The translations under genes and the position numbers were made by a program. Of a stretch of DNA of 64,000 nucleotides, positions 23,960 through 35,637 are shown one piece after another. The DNA lies in contig OX485807.1 of assembly GCA_950295325.1 (NCBI GenBank), positions 7,628,501-7,692,500 on the forward strand, given 5' to 3'. Numbering within the stretch: position 1 is the stretch's first letter; each line of letters opens with the position of its first letter. The notes beneath the pieces were generated by a model that did not search any database, had not been told where the DNA came from, and saw only the letters and a list, made by a program, of their open reading frames with translations. This stretch comes from Polytrichum commune. Lineage: Eukaryota > Streptophyta > Polytrichopsida > Polytrichales > Polytrichaceae.

Positions 23960-26900
23960 CATGGTTTGGCCAAGTGAAACTTTACGTTAGGTTGGACCTT
24001 ACAGTTCAACAAACTGCAACAGACAACAATTTCAATATGTTTTGTGTGTATGATTTGGATCCAATGTATAATAATAATAGATACCTTTAAAGCCTAGCCA
24101 GATAAATTTGATGTTTGACATTGATTGGCCTTCACATTATTAACTTGTATTTTATTTAGCCTTGGTGCTCACACTGGTAAGATACCATTACAAAACATGG
24201 TTCTTGTTATAGAGGAGGTGCATGATATCTCATATTTTAAATTGTGATAAGAGTCCTGGCAGCTGGAGGAGAATTAGGATCAGTTGAGGAAAATGGCGAG
24301 CAGGAAGTCAAAATCCAATAAAATCACAGTGCTCCCAAGTAGACTAAATACATAGGATATGACATAGTTACAAAGTTCACACATTTGAAATCAACTTTAT
24401 ATTTATGTATTCCACCTTGTCTAGCCTATATAGGGTATACAACAGAGTCACAGACTACTCAAGTCTACTCACAATTAATGTGCACATGGTTGGCAATCTC
24501 AGATTTTCATTTATTTCACATTACAAAAGGAGGTAAATTAAATCATTGAACGATAACGAACGACAGACGAGACCTCTAATGCAATAAAACGGAGATGTGT
24601 CTTCACCTAGCAAGGGAGATGTGAAGTGAAGTGATTTGTCTCTCAATTTCAATCATGTTTTAATGTGATCACTGCAAGTTGTTGACCTAGTCTTGAACTC
24701 AGGATGGAGAATTTTCTTTACCATCCACCAACCATATTAGAATTGTTTATTAGATTGACTTCGCGAAGGTCAAAGAGAAACGCACAAGGAAGATTGTTCC
24801 TAGTATATTTGTCCAGAGTTCAAATTATTTAAAAAGCTTTTAAATTTTCTACAACACATAATTCACAGATACCATGTCACAAACACATTGATGACAGGAG
24901 TTCTACCTGAGACTCTTGAGTCTAAAAGTCTCGTCAACACGTCGTCAACTTTGTGATGATGCAGGAATCCTTAGCAAAAATAACACATGGATGTCACCAC
25001 TACTCGATAATAAATGCCCTGGTGATCTCCCGGATGCTTGTTTGTAAGGCATTGAAAGGGCGAAATGATGACGTCAAAGTCATAAGTCGTAGACCTAAAG
25101 TGCAGAGAAACATGTTCCATTGTCAGGAATGAAGGTGATAGGAATTACAAACAGCTCCAGCTAATTCCAATAAAAGGCCATTGTCTTGGTTGTTAGGGGC
25201 TATTTGTGGCAGAAAGGATCCAAGAACGAATTTTCAGTTGTAGGTCGACAAGAGGGGTGTCACTTCTGCATCGAAATCTCGTTATGTGCATGCACGGAGT
25301 ATAATCTGATCAGAGGTTCATATACTACGATTTTTGTGCATACAGGTGCGATGTGGGCAATTTTTCCAACAAAATTCCGTGGCAGGTGAAAAGACCACTC
25401 TTCATATTCATTGTGTTATGGGTATTTAATTGTGCTGAGGGATGGAGGCAGGCTCTGAACTCAGTTCTGCTTACCCAATAATTCAGTTGTTTCTGAATTT
25501 TATTTGTTTAAAGCCAATGACTTGGATTTATCTGTGCTCGCATAGACTAGTATGTAAGGAAAAACTCAAGTTGGAGAGCAGAGGAAGGTGACTTCTACTT
25601 TCGGGATTTCAAATTTCTCTGCGTCTCTGGCTAGGACATCCAATGCATGTGGGCCGACTCACAGGGATATTCTACTTTGTTTTGCATATTAGAGGTATCA
25701 TGTGGAGGCCACCCACGTTCGAAAACACCAGGTTTGAAATGGACATCGGAGAGCCAAGGTAAAAGAAATTTGGCCTTGACGTGTGCCTAACATTGGGGAG
25801 CTCGGTGTCAAAGTCCTAACATTGGGGAGCTTGGTTTCAAAGTCTGTCCTTGTTTATTGGGCATAAACGGGCTCCTTTCAACTCCAATCCAAGACAATGG
25901 TTTCTAAGACTTAAAACCTCCGTTTCTGATCCAAGTTGAAAATGGGCGATATTAACCCGAAAATAGAAAAGGGTTGGACCAACCTTGAAACTAAGCTCCT
26001 CAGAGGTTAGGCATATCTCAAGGCCAAAATTCTTTCACCTCAGCCCACTGATCTCCTTTTCGAAACCAGTGTTTTCAAAGTTTGTGCCCTTCCCTTCAGC
26101 TGTGCTATGAAATATCAAGAATTTTAAACATCGGTGAGTCACTGCCCTGCGTCAGATGCAAAGGCCAGATTGCTCGAAACCCAGATTTTGGTTCTGAAAG
26201 TTCACATGCCCAAAGCAACCATGGCATTGAATTACTAATATTCTAACCCCCTTAGTCACGTGAAGTCTGGCTGGCTATAATTTTTAGATGCTACGTCTCA
26301 GCCTCCAGTGCATATGATTAAAATTCACATAATTATGGTTCCCGAACGTCCTGCACAAGAGTCTTGATCTTCCCCTATATAAGGAGAAGAAGCTCTTCGA
26401 GAGAATGCTGCTTTCAAGAGTAAACCATCACCGTAAGGTGCAATTCAACCTATGCATGCACATCGAAAATCTACACATCATATAGACTTGCATGTCCGTT
26501 GGTGTCAATATCTATTTACCCTCAACGTAACCTACGGCTCCCCGAAAAAGGTACTCAAACTGATGCCAACCATAGTACGTGGAATGTGATAAACATGAGT
26601 ACACGTCATTTTAGATGCATTTGGACGCTCACGTGTTAAAGATGCGGGTTCATGCTAAGTGGCGGGTTGCTATCCAATTTCTGAGCGATCAGTATCAAGG
26701 GTCAAATTGTGGACTAGTTAACATTTTGAGCCCCGGGATTACTGGACATAAGCATTTTGGCTCCCTCTCCTTTGGACCCTTCAATCATACTGATCAGCAG
26801 CCTAGATTGAGGGCCACATGGGAAGGAGAGGGTTATATGCTTTGTGAAAGGCGTGCTCTTCCCCAATACCAGAACACCACCTCATGCACCAAAGGGTTAA

Positions 26901-28200
26901 GGTTGTGGAACTCCTTTCAAATGAACCTCTTCTTGGAGTTTAAGGGAAATGAATTGCGGACAAGAGGATCAGGGTGGTTTCTGTTTTACACAGTAAAAAC
27001 TAATCGCGCAACGGAGACACGTGTTGTGCATCAGATGCAAAGTGATCCAGGCTTTCTGGCTCTCGTTTTGTTCTGAACTAAGTACATTCAAATGCCAAAA
27101 GTGAGCGTGGCAGTTGATTTCTGCTATCTGAAGCCTGGGATCTGAAGCTATTTTTTGAAGTCATGCACCGAACCTTGCAGACCAGTGCACAGAGTCACTT
27201 CCAAATCAAACCTCGAAATTAGATTAACTTGGTTTCTGACGTTGTGAGTGATCAGTAACAAAGTTCTCCAAACCAGGTGGTCGTGGAACTTCCTGATCCG
27301 AAAGCATATCTCCTATAGGAGAAGGAGGAGAAGAAGAAGTTTACAAAAAATATATAATGTGGTCAATATGAACCACCACTAAACATCAGTGCAATTCGAG
27401 ATCTGTCCACGTCCAATATCCAGAAACTACACATGATATGCATTATTTGCATGTACTTATCCCCGAGCAACTAGTCATAAGCCTCTCAAAAATTCATACC
27501 TCCTCCCAAGCTATACGCAAGCAGAGGGTAATTTGAGCCACAAGGGAATTGAGATGCTTTTGAAAGACACTCACATCCTCAAGCAGCTAAATACTAAGCG
27601 GCTGGCTGCTGCTATCAAATCCCATCCAGTTTGTGAGCGATCAGTACAAGAATTACTGTTCAAATTCTGGACATGAAGGATTCCTTGTACAAGAAAAGGA
27701 GACTAGCTATCACCGACAAAAGCACCGCTCCAATCAAGTGGAACTCAAGCTACCTAGTTTCCTTCGCTTTGCTCACCAAGGATCTGAAAGTGGATGCACA
27801 TGTAGACATGTCGACTGATGCATGCATAGAATGAGCACTCACGTGTGGAATTAGAAGCTTAGATCCATCCCTCCTTCACCTCCAAATGAAGCTCCACTGC
27901 ATATTGCACCCGCAAGCATCACAAGTGATTAAGCCAGCAAGTATGTTCCTACTCGATGCGACAACTTGCACGCCTTGAAACCCAGTGCCCACAAACAAAT
28001 AATGCATGATGAGCTTGCATGCAACAGCTAGTAGTCGATGCCAGGTGCTAAATGCCCACCTCTTTGAGCTGGGTCCCCACCATAGTAAAAACATGACCCC
28101 GTAGGTTTTTTTTTTACTCATCTTAAGCGAGATCCTGTGAACTAATTCGAGGCCTGTGTTGTTAATTATGGGGTCAACTTTCCCAAGTAAAGGAAGAAAT
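23960..28200. other. Conserved flank of unit A, no confident gene
   Basis: Aligns with about 58,310-62,560 in unit B. The best open frame (26615-27076, plus) is not conserved as protein: in B it is cut by a frame change after LEFWGK. A TATATAA box at 26,376 is followed by 'gagaatgctgctttcaagag' and a possible GTAAGG donor, but I could not find a following exon. This may be a promoter plus lost gene, or a noncoding transcript. Confidence 0.4.
26376..26382 (+). promoter_or_regulatory. TATA-box candidate
   Basis: 'cccctatataaggagaagaagctcttcgagagaatg' has a good TATA box about 30-40 bases before an ATG. The GAA/TTC alternation around 'gaagctcttcgagagaa' also resembles a heat-shock element core. 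In unit B the box is TACATAA (about 60,685), so it is not strictly conserved. Confidence 0.3.
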
Positions 28201-28225
28201 CTATATTCTCTGAAAGAACTGGTTG

Positions 28226-28371
28226 TGGTCCGAGATGACCCTAAACTAGCGGATGATGGTGGAGAGATACCCAAATCTAAAGGACGGGGTTGGCGTTACT
28301 TGCCAGGTGGTCAACTGCTTCCTGTGCTTTGCATGTCTACCTTCTGTTTCAAAAAAAAAGAAAAAAAGAAT
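28226..28371 (+). mobile_element. Poly(A) retroposon with 10-bp target duplication
   Basis: 146 bp ending in an A-rich tail ('aaaaaaaaagaaaaaaag'), bounded by GAACTGGTTG at 28216-28225 and 28372-28381. Unit B has a single GAACTGGTTG (62574-62583) and no insert. Tail plus target duplication indicates LINE-type retroposition of a short RNA. Box A/B promoters are not clear, so it may be a SINE or a truncated mRNA copy. The third unit at 728-841 has the same 3' part and flank. Confidence 0.75.
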
Positions 28372-28512
28372 GAACTGGTTGCGTTGCCATAGTGGTAGGA
28401 GTCCAATAAGCACAAAGAGATGGGCATCCAGCTGCAGCAATTACGTAATTAGTAGCTCTGGATTCCTGCAGGTGCAGAGGCTGCATCCCTGGCCATGAAT
28501 TATGATGACGTG

Positions 28513-28582
28513 CTCAACATAGAGGTTACAACGGGGGCAGACCTCCGAAAACGGGGAAGACCAGCCGGATGGTAATGACGTG
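28513..28582. other. 70-bp insertion unique to unit A
   Basis: Flanked by ATGACGTG at 28505-28512, repeated at its right end (28575-28582). Unit B ('gatgacgttatgtaac') and the third unit ('gatgacgtgatgtaac') lack it. It is too short to classify; an 8-bp duplication would suit a hAT-type MITE relic or filler DNA. Confidence 0.6.
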
Positions 28583-28611
28583 ATGTAACTTACAGCAGAT
28601 CCCTTACCGAT

Positions 28612-28790
28612 TATCTACAGTTGTGGCTGGCTCCCTTCCGGAATCTCTAAATTTGTGCATACCAGCCTGGAGACAAGTTCATATTCGTGCGCACATACTC
28701 TGGGGCCAGGCATTATCTTTCTGACACTGTAAGTGGTATCGAACCTCCCGGCCTACAAACAGGGAGCCATCGGGCCGCCAGTTAGAGCGC
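28612..28790 (-). repeat. Possible SINE/tRNA-like segment
   Basis: The minus strand reads 'gggaggttcgataccac', an exact B-box match, with 'tggcggcccgatggctcc' upstream as a weak A box. This segment is almost identical in unit B, yet about 160 bp of it is missing from the third unit. The 87-codon minus-strand frame through it (28942-28679) is therefore not taken as a gene. Confidence 0.3.
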
Positions 28791-29385
28791 ACCCCCACCC
28801 TTCGAGCTACAAACGGGCCTCTACCATAGTACCATCCACTGGGAATAATTTCAAATTTCAAGAGAGGAGCATTGGCTACAACCATTGCAGTGACGAAGCC
28901 ACACATGGATGACTGTAGAAATTCACTCAAATCTATACACATTCAACCAAAAGTTGGCAATTTCATCCGGAATGTCTGATTTCTAGGAATATTCTAGCTA
29001 TTTCATCCATCAAAATCATGAAATAATCACACACAAAATTATTTTTTTTAAATTATTTTTTTGAAAATCACAGGCACATAGCCACTGTTACCATGGGCTT
29101 TTTACTTATAGGTAAGGCCATGTGTTGGAGTCTTAGGGGAATATGGGGCTCGCCTGAGGGTGCATCCATTTTGTTGAAGATCACAACCGAGGGCTTTACC
29201 GATCATATAACATTTCCGTAGATTACCATTTCTGTAGATTTCAACCGCTAGTTTCATATTAGATGGACGAATCCGATGGTGCTACACAAGAAGTCCTTTG
29301 AAGTCTCCAGTGAACAATTATGGCATGTAAGGAGCCTACCGATCTTTGGCATGGTTTTACAACCTTTTAAGGTAACCTCACAATG

Positions 29386-30183
29386 TACTCACAAAACACC
29401 TAAGTTATTTACATATCACCAAACCTCAGTCCTAATTACCTCACCCTATTGCTTCTTTTGATCACACTACCCCTGCCCATCTTGCCTTGTACCACTACTT
29501 ACCTAAGGCTCTCAGCTGCCTTGCTAACAGCTCCACCTCAACATCCAACCTCGTCTAAAACCATTAATGAAAATATGGTTGGGCTTTACGACAACGCCAA
29601 CCTTTGTGACGAGAACAGTCTTGTTGCCTCTTCCGAGCAAGACTCTGGAACTACAACATGTTTTCCTCCCTTCCTTGATGCTCGTCCTCGATTCATGTCT
29701 CCTTTTGCTCAAGCCAAGCCCCACTGCCACAGTACCACACCCCGGAGGGCTCCTTAGTAGTAGACATCAACTCGGCGGATGCCACCAACAAGTCATCTGC
29801 ACCAACACAAAGATAGCGTTTTCCCTAACTGCCCCCAACTCTAGAAACCAACACCTCAGCTAACGCTCAATATGATAGCCACTGCCACTGTTAATTCCTC
29901 GGGTCACCGCTAATTCTCTCCACATAGTCTAAGCATCCAACGTACCACACTGCTCAGCTTATTACATTTCATCACCGTCCTCAATTACACGTCCTAGTCC
30001 GAGACTCATCAGCTCATCAATTGCTTAGCAACGTTGGACCAATTTTGCAACATTGGATGTTTGGTTCCCAGCAGATAATGGAAGAACATCAACTTCAAGA
30101 TCATGCTCCGAAGATGCTAAAAGAGAGTCATGCAACTTTGTCTTCAAAGCCTTTGTATGAGCATTTGGGTGAGAAAAGTTGAT
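29386..30183. other. Spacer between units A and B, left part
   Basis: C-rich plus-strand frames (for example 29449-29757) have no recognisable domain. Nothing supported. Confidence 0.35.
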
Positions 30184-30312
30184 CTAGTCGAAACGATGCA
30201 AATCATCATCCGCACCTAATTCTATATGGAGGCGTCGCTTGGTCAAGTCAAAGACTTCTTTGCCAGTATATTGTGGGACGTTAACCAGAAAATCACTTGA
30301 ACCCGGAACATC
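30184..30312 (-). pseudogene. C-terminal fragment of an unidentified repeated gene
   Basis: The minus strand encodes 'SDFLVNVPQYTGKEVFDLTK' and continues through RRLHIELGADDD to a stop at 30,184-30,186. A paralogous stretch (SDFLVNVLQYTGEEVFGLAK, then VEPGADDD) is on the plus strand at the right edge of the window. The family was not identified; multicopy occurrence suggests a transposon-related gene. Confidence 0.5.
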
Positions 30313-31095
30313 ATCGCAGAACAAATTGCAAGACAAGTAGGAGAAACTTTGCAAATTTTGCAAACAAGAATAGAATCAAGGGAAGGGGCATGTATAAGAA
30401 AATGTTTCTTAGCGTGATCATCCTTGACCTTTTCATTCATTGAATCGTGATTCCCTCTCGAGTGAGGTAATTTCTCGGGGAGTTTACTGCGATAATATTA
30501 GAAAACAACGTGCAGAAAAATGTAGGGTAATTTATATTCACAAAAGAAAAAACTTAGAATTTTCTTAGAAGTAATATAGGTGAGTATATATTATAAATAA
30601 CATAGGCTTGATACAAATAACGCATATTTTTAAAATATTTGTAAAAATATACCGTAGGATTTAAGGATCCTAGGTTTTTTTGAAATAGGGTGTGCTTTGT
30701 GTTCAGAGTCGGGAAGATTTTGGATGAAAAACTACGTCGATTCAGTTGAAAAAATGGGATGAAAGATTGATGAGGGCGTGGCTTAACAATGGTAAGCCGA
30801 GTAATTGGGGTCCAAAGGAGACTAGGCGGGAAAGGCATCCAAAGAGGAGGCCCAAAGCGGAGGTGAGTAGTATAAAGGGCCAAACCCCCCCAAATGCCGG
30901 TTCTTTTTTTCATCTCCCAATCCTGAGATTGCTGCAAGCTCTCTCAGTTGGAGCTCTAATACACGGTTTGTGTATGCTTCCATTCACGAGCAGCTAATTA
31001 CAGCAAGCATCTACGAGTTCAATTGTCCCAAATAGGTTATATTTAGATTAACAAAGAACCACCCCGAATAAATAGGCGGATTTTGCGGGGGATTT
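30313..31095. other. Unassigned spacer with retroelement-like patch
   Basis: Between 30,776 and 30,822, 'cgtggcttaacaatggtaagccgagtaattgggg' combines pieces found separately at 41,783-41,803 and 41,556-41,575 in the chromovirus tail. A TATAAAG box follows at about 30,870. This may be a remnant of a related LTR. No gene seen. Confidence 0.35.
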
Positions 31096-31560
31096 GGGTC
31101 GGTCGACCCAAACATATCCCCACAGTGTGGGAGGGCTCTGGATGATCCATAAACCCATCTTGCGCCACCAAGGTTTGGGTCGGTCGACCCAAACCCATCC
31201 CCATAGTGTGCGTGTTCTCTGTGATGAGCCTAAACTCATCCTGCGCCACCAAGGTTTGGGTTGGTCGACCCAAACCCATCCCCATAATGTGGGTGCTCTC
31301 TATGATGAGCCTAAACTCATCCTGCGCCACCAAGGTTTGGGTCGGTCGACCCAAACCCATCCCCACAATGTGGATGGGCTCTGGATGACAATGATTAAAT
31401 CCTGCCACAAGATTTAGGTCGCTCGACTCAAACCCGTCCCCACAGTATGGGTGTTTTCTGTGATGAGCCTAAACCCATCTTGTGCCAACAAAGTTTGGGT
31501 CAGTCGACCCAATGTCATCGCCACGGTGTGGATGGGGTTTAGATGGCAGTGTGTCCACTG
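31096..31560 (+). repeat. About six 81-bp tandem repeats with a palindromic core
   Basis: Each unit begins with the palindrome TTTGGGTCGGTCGACCCAAA (GTCGAC centre), followed by 'cccatccccacagtgtggg', 'ctctg.gatga' and 'catcctgcgccaccaagg'. Copies start near 31,092, 31,172, 31,255, 31,336, 31,413 and 31,493, and the last two are more diverged. The array ends about 170 bp before the DUF7869-like gene. Arrays of palindromes near a transposase gene are commonly subterminal binding sites; that role is inferred here. Long frames on both strands are a by-product of the repeat. Confidence 0.85.
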
Positions 31561-31732
31561 GACAACCCAAACCTTTATAAATTCAATGGCATAGCATTCA
31601 TATGAACATGTATGAGCACTGAGTATTTGCAATTTTGATTATACGAGATGGTTTTTGTATTCTTCAATTGGAACCTACAATTTTTGTGATTTTTTTTACA
31701 AGGTTCAATGTTCATGTGTGTAGGCACAATGG

Positions 31733-34367
31733 ATGGGTTTAATGAAAGAGGAGACTGGTCATCTGAAGACATGGCCATCTGCTATGGATGGCAGTGTGGA
31801 TGAAGATCATTTGGATGTACCTTCGCCTTCCGTACCGCAATGTCCCATTGTTGAATGTACGGGACTCTCAAGGGCTTCGTGGGTGAATTTGGAGGTGGTA
31901 CTTCTTAATGACAGTGGAGTTGTTGTGGCCAAGGGTATTTGTCGTAACACCCATCCACAAGATTGCATTGATGAAAACCCGTTTGGCACCGAGGACGTTG
32001 GGGTTGTTATATTGGAGTCGCTCGTTCATTCCGAGGTGGATCCCACTCATAGGTTCTCCCTCTGCAGGTGGCCATTGAGGAATGTCACGATTGATGGAGT
32101 TAGCTTGTGTGAACATGAGCAATGACACATGCAAATCGAAAAGGAGCTGCAATCAAACATGCGGCCACGCAAGGGTCAAAGAAAGTACGATACATTGGCA
32201 CGTCCTACTCCATCTGCAACTGATTATAAACGTCAAAGGCTGCTCGGGGAGGAGTCCATTAGAGAAGTTGCCACAAAGGGATGTTGTGTGCATCGTTGTT
32301 GCCAATTGTTTCCAAGGGATAAATTGAAGGCAATCCGCAAAGAAATGTGGCTTGGAGATTTCCGTCTAAGATCCACAAAAAAACTTGATATCCATAGGGC
32401 GATACATGTTAATGGGATGGGTCGCAAGGTCATCACCATTGAAAGCATAGACGTGTGTTGTAAGGCATGGTACACCATTCACGGTGTGTCAAAAGCGGAC
32501 TTTTATAGGCAAGCTGCTTATGCCAAGGAAGGCCGCCAGTCTCGTCACCATGGGAACGTGGGTTTAAAGAAACCTAGGGAAGCAACAAGGCAAACAATGG
32601 CCATTCTAGCAACCATCATTGTCCCCCTTGCCAATCCAATGATGTACAAAACACGCACACTGACAACCGGTGAAAAGGTTGTGGAGAAAATTCTTCCCAC
32701 ATGCACAAAATGGAAAGACATATTATTGGACGTGAATACAGTTGGGGAGAAGATTGGGTTGGAGCCAATTTCATTGTCAAAATTGAGTGCAATCAAGAAA
32801 ATAAATTTCAGCAAATATATTATAAAAAGACGAGAGAACAAATTTGCTAGGTGCTCTAATTGTGAGAAGTTAAAACGCCTTCGGGATGCATACATGATGG
32901 GTACCAAGTCATATGAGGCATATCAATTGAACTATTTCAAGCACGTAAACATGCAAGAGACACACCGTAATGATTACTACACAAATAGAGCTTTGTCCAT
33001 CTCCAGGCCCTTAGAGGTTCTTACGGTCATCCATGACAAAATGGACCATGCCAAAACAACCTCCCCATGTTTTGCAAATCGAATCAAGGCAACGGATGGG
33101 TTTTTTAAGTTGCATGTATCGGTTACAGGTGAACTTCGAAACAATGTCATCACATACCCTTCATGTTGTGGTGTTTTATTTTATGATGTACTTGAGAACA
33201 TGGATTCATTCAAAATCATTATGATTTATTTATACATAGATACTAATCACGTTGGGTTGGCGGTGCATGAATGATTGCATATGGACATGGCGATGTCAAG
33301 TTTGCTCATTATGCTCTTGATTTGTACGCAGCGAATTCAAACCACACGATAGGGTCCTTTGCAAGGCTTTTACGTGATTTAGAGAAACCGCCAGCCTATT
33401 CTTCACGATTGTTATTTGAAAACACGGGTTCAACACCTTTATATGAAGCGGTGTTGGATGGAAAAGATGTATGCTTGCATTTGTTGCCCGAGCCACCGAC
33501 TGAACCCGTGATTGTCAAGAAGTTACCTCCCACTTTGCGTGTCTAATTGGACAATTGTGCCAAGGACAATAAAAGTAGATATGTATTTGCATATTGGTCA
33601 TTGTTGGTTGCGAAAGGAATTTTCAAGGAGGTTTTTGTGTCCTTCCTATTGGTAGGCCACACGTACGATGATGTCGTACATGAATTTGGAGAACATTCTC
33701 ATCATCCCCCATATAATAAAGGAGGTTCCCGACTTCAAGACATTTATAGAACCGTATATTCGAAGTGGAGCTCACCGATTGATCGGGCATACGAAGGCAC
33801 AACAATTTCGGTTCTATATGCGTGATGATGGTGTCCCCGCCATGCAATACAAGTTGTTGTGCACGACACAAGATTGGAACCCACTGGAGGGTCTTCTTGT
33901 ATGGCACGTTGATGGGAAGGGAATGACGATGTTGCCAGATGGGGAGCCTAAGCCTTGCAAACCAATATCCATGAAGAATTTGAAGGATATTGTGAAAGGC
34001 ATATCAGGCTTCATACAATATTGGGAGAGTTTGAGGGTATCGGATGTTGGTGGATCGTGTTGGCTTCGTTACGGATGTTGGATACAGTATTGGACACGTC
34101 TCCGTGGCGCCTTGGCAAACCTTCACCAAGATACACACCTTACTTTGAGGCATGGGTTTTGGCCACAAACACATGTCAATGTACAAGCTTCGGAGGCTAG
34201 TCTTATGGGAAATGGAGAGGTTCGAGAGGAGTTTGATGTGGACGACCATTACGTGGGGCCTGCTAGTAGTCGTCCCCCACCATCTTTCCGCATTGCAGTG
34301 GATTGTCATGAAGGCTATATGTTTATTTTGCGTCCTGGAGATGAGACATATGCGAAGCCAGTGTGGG
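31733..34367 (+). pseudogene. DUF7869-like putative DDE transposase, disrupted
   Basis: Successive frames read as one protein: 31733-32125, in-frame TGA, 32129-33274, frameshift, 33271-33546, TAA where the family has Gln before LDNC, 33547 to about 33,720, frameshift, then to 34,367 where an LTR retrotransposon interrupts it. Landmarks: Cys-rich 'CCVHRCCQLF'; a CSNCEKLKRL zinc-knuckle-like motif; 'HDKMDHAKT' (first Asp); 'LDNCAKDNKSRYVFAYWSLL' (second Asp); 'VSFLLVGHTYDDVVHEF' (third acid); 'GHTKAQQFRFYMR'; and 'LRPGDETYAKPVW'. As I recall, this order is that of DUF7869 proteins, common in mosses, ferns, fungi and animals. The first frame resembles a DUF8039-type domain near its WPL end, a weak match. 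Not functional as it stands. Confidence 0.7.
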
Positions 34368-35340
34368 TGTCGCGCACCTCTCCATAAGGAGTGCCCGAAA
34401 CACCATGGGCACAAGGGGGACCCCGGAGTGACACCCGGGACTTGTGGCGCCATTGGTGAGAGGGCCCAAGTGATCCTAGTGTGGGTGATGGCCCTAGGCG
34501 TTGGAAACGCCTCCCACCCACTGAGACTAGGAAGCATGAGGGTAAGGCCATGAGCTATGCGTAGCTCATAGCGTGGTGATTCTAGAATGCTCAAGGACAC
34601 CTCAATCCGAGGTGTGAGCTAGGAGTTATGGCCATTTGAGTGGGGCGCTGTCCCGGGACAGCGCCCTGGTGCAGCAGTGCCTGGGAGTGATTCCCGGGAC
34701 TGCCAAGGTTCAAACAGGCATAACTTCCTCAAGACTTGCCCGAATAGGGCAAGTGAGGAGTCCATCGGCATCTACGTGAAACGTAGATGAAGATGGAGTG
34801 GTTGGTTGCTATGATCAGACATCATACACGGAAGTTATGATGGTCTGGAGCTGCTGGGGGGTTCTAGGCCCAGCAGCTAAAGGAAAATGTCCACTTGGCC
34901 CCAACTCTTGGTAGAGAGACAAGAGGTTGGTTGACGGTGGGGTAGGGGCCCCGCGTGAAGTCCTAGAGGCTTATATGGGTGAGGTGGTGTGGCCTCACCC
35001 ACCCGAGGCCGAACGGCAAGGCCTCCATGGGCATTGGCCCATTGTGAGGCCATAGTTGCCTAGTATGGTTCGGGTTGTTGTAGTGTTGCTCCGGCAATGC
35101 GATGATCAACATGGGATTGGACTTCCATGGATGGAAGTCCACATCTAGGAATGGGTTACCGATTAAGGGGTGAGTCCCGAAAGCAAAGTAGGAGGGTTGG
35201 TTCCCTCCTATGAACTATAAGGTCCGGGGTAGGAGGAGCTAATCATTAGCATGGCGGAATGCGAATGGTTAGCGCTCGTAACCTTTGCTAGAATTGAAAA
35301 TTGGCAAGATTGTCAAGGGGGGCTAGCGAGGGTTGCGACA
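34368..35340 (+). repeat. 5' LTR of chromovirus
   Basis: 973 bp, TGTCGC...GCGACA inverted ends. The first 324 bp match 42156-42479 with a single difference seen by eye (gttggAaacg versus gttggGaacg). A 22-bp palindrome 'gcgctgtcccgggacagcgc' lies near 34,650 and could fold in the LTR RNA. Confidence 0.9.
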
Positions 35341-35342
35341 CT

Positions 35343-35354
35343 TGGTATCAGAGC
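35343..35354 (+). promoter_or_regulatory. Primer-binding site (initiator tRNA-Met)
   Basis: TGGTATCAGAGC, complementary to the 3' end of plant initiator tRNA-Met, 2 bp after the LTR end. This is the standard PBS of chromoviruses and fixes the element's orientation as plus. Confidence 0.95.
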
Positions 35355-35637
35355 AGGGTTCCAAATTTTGAGCTCACACTTTGAGGGAAACATGGCTATA
35401 AAAAATACGGGTTGTGATGGTGAGCCCGGGGTTTCCAAAAGGTTGTGAGGCTCAAATTGGAACAAGGATCATGTGCAAATGGAGTTTGACCATACCATTG
35501 ATTTTAATGGTAATGGTGGGCATGAGGGTGGATTCGGTAAGGAAAATGGAGGAGTGCTTTGAAAAGGGCTCCCGCAAACCTCAAAAAACATTTGGGACCT
35601 AGAATACCGAAAGCACCCAAAACCTTGGAGGGTATTA

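Larger units (their letters stand above)
10525..29385. repeat. Segmental duplication unit A
   Basis: Starts at 'ggttctaccgtttccttgttag' and aligns with unit B from 47,250 ('ggttctaccatttccttgttag') onward in the same orientation, through exons, introns and about 6 kb beyond the 5' end of the gene. Differences are mostly point changes plus discrete insertions. A alone has the pogo-like element, a poly(A) retroposon, a 70-bp insert, a 240-bp insert and about 1.1 kb more in intron 9. B alone has a 253-bp MITE. Tandem duplication by unequal exchange is the simplest explanation. Confidence 0.9.

Noticed and set aside
26615-27076. 153-codon plus-strand frame in unit A
   Set aside because: The counterpart in unit B (60919-61266) is cut by a frameshift and no domain is visible, so there is no sign of protein constraint.
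28679-28942. 87-codon minus-strand frame nearly identical in units A and B
   Set aside because: Noncoding DNA around it is equally conserved, it overlaps a tRNA-like segment, and the third unit lacks most of it.
31043-31632. Repetitive proteins on both strands and a CRISPR-like look
   Set aside because: They are by-products of the 81-bp tandem array. The 'spacers' between palindromes are themselves repeated, which is not CRISPR, and this is plant DNA.
34004-34600. 198-codon minus-strand frame
   Set aside because: It is a shadow of the DUF7869-like coding strand and LTR; its second half recurs at 42,050-42,388 only because the LTR does.
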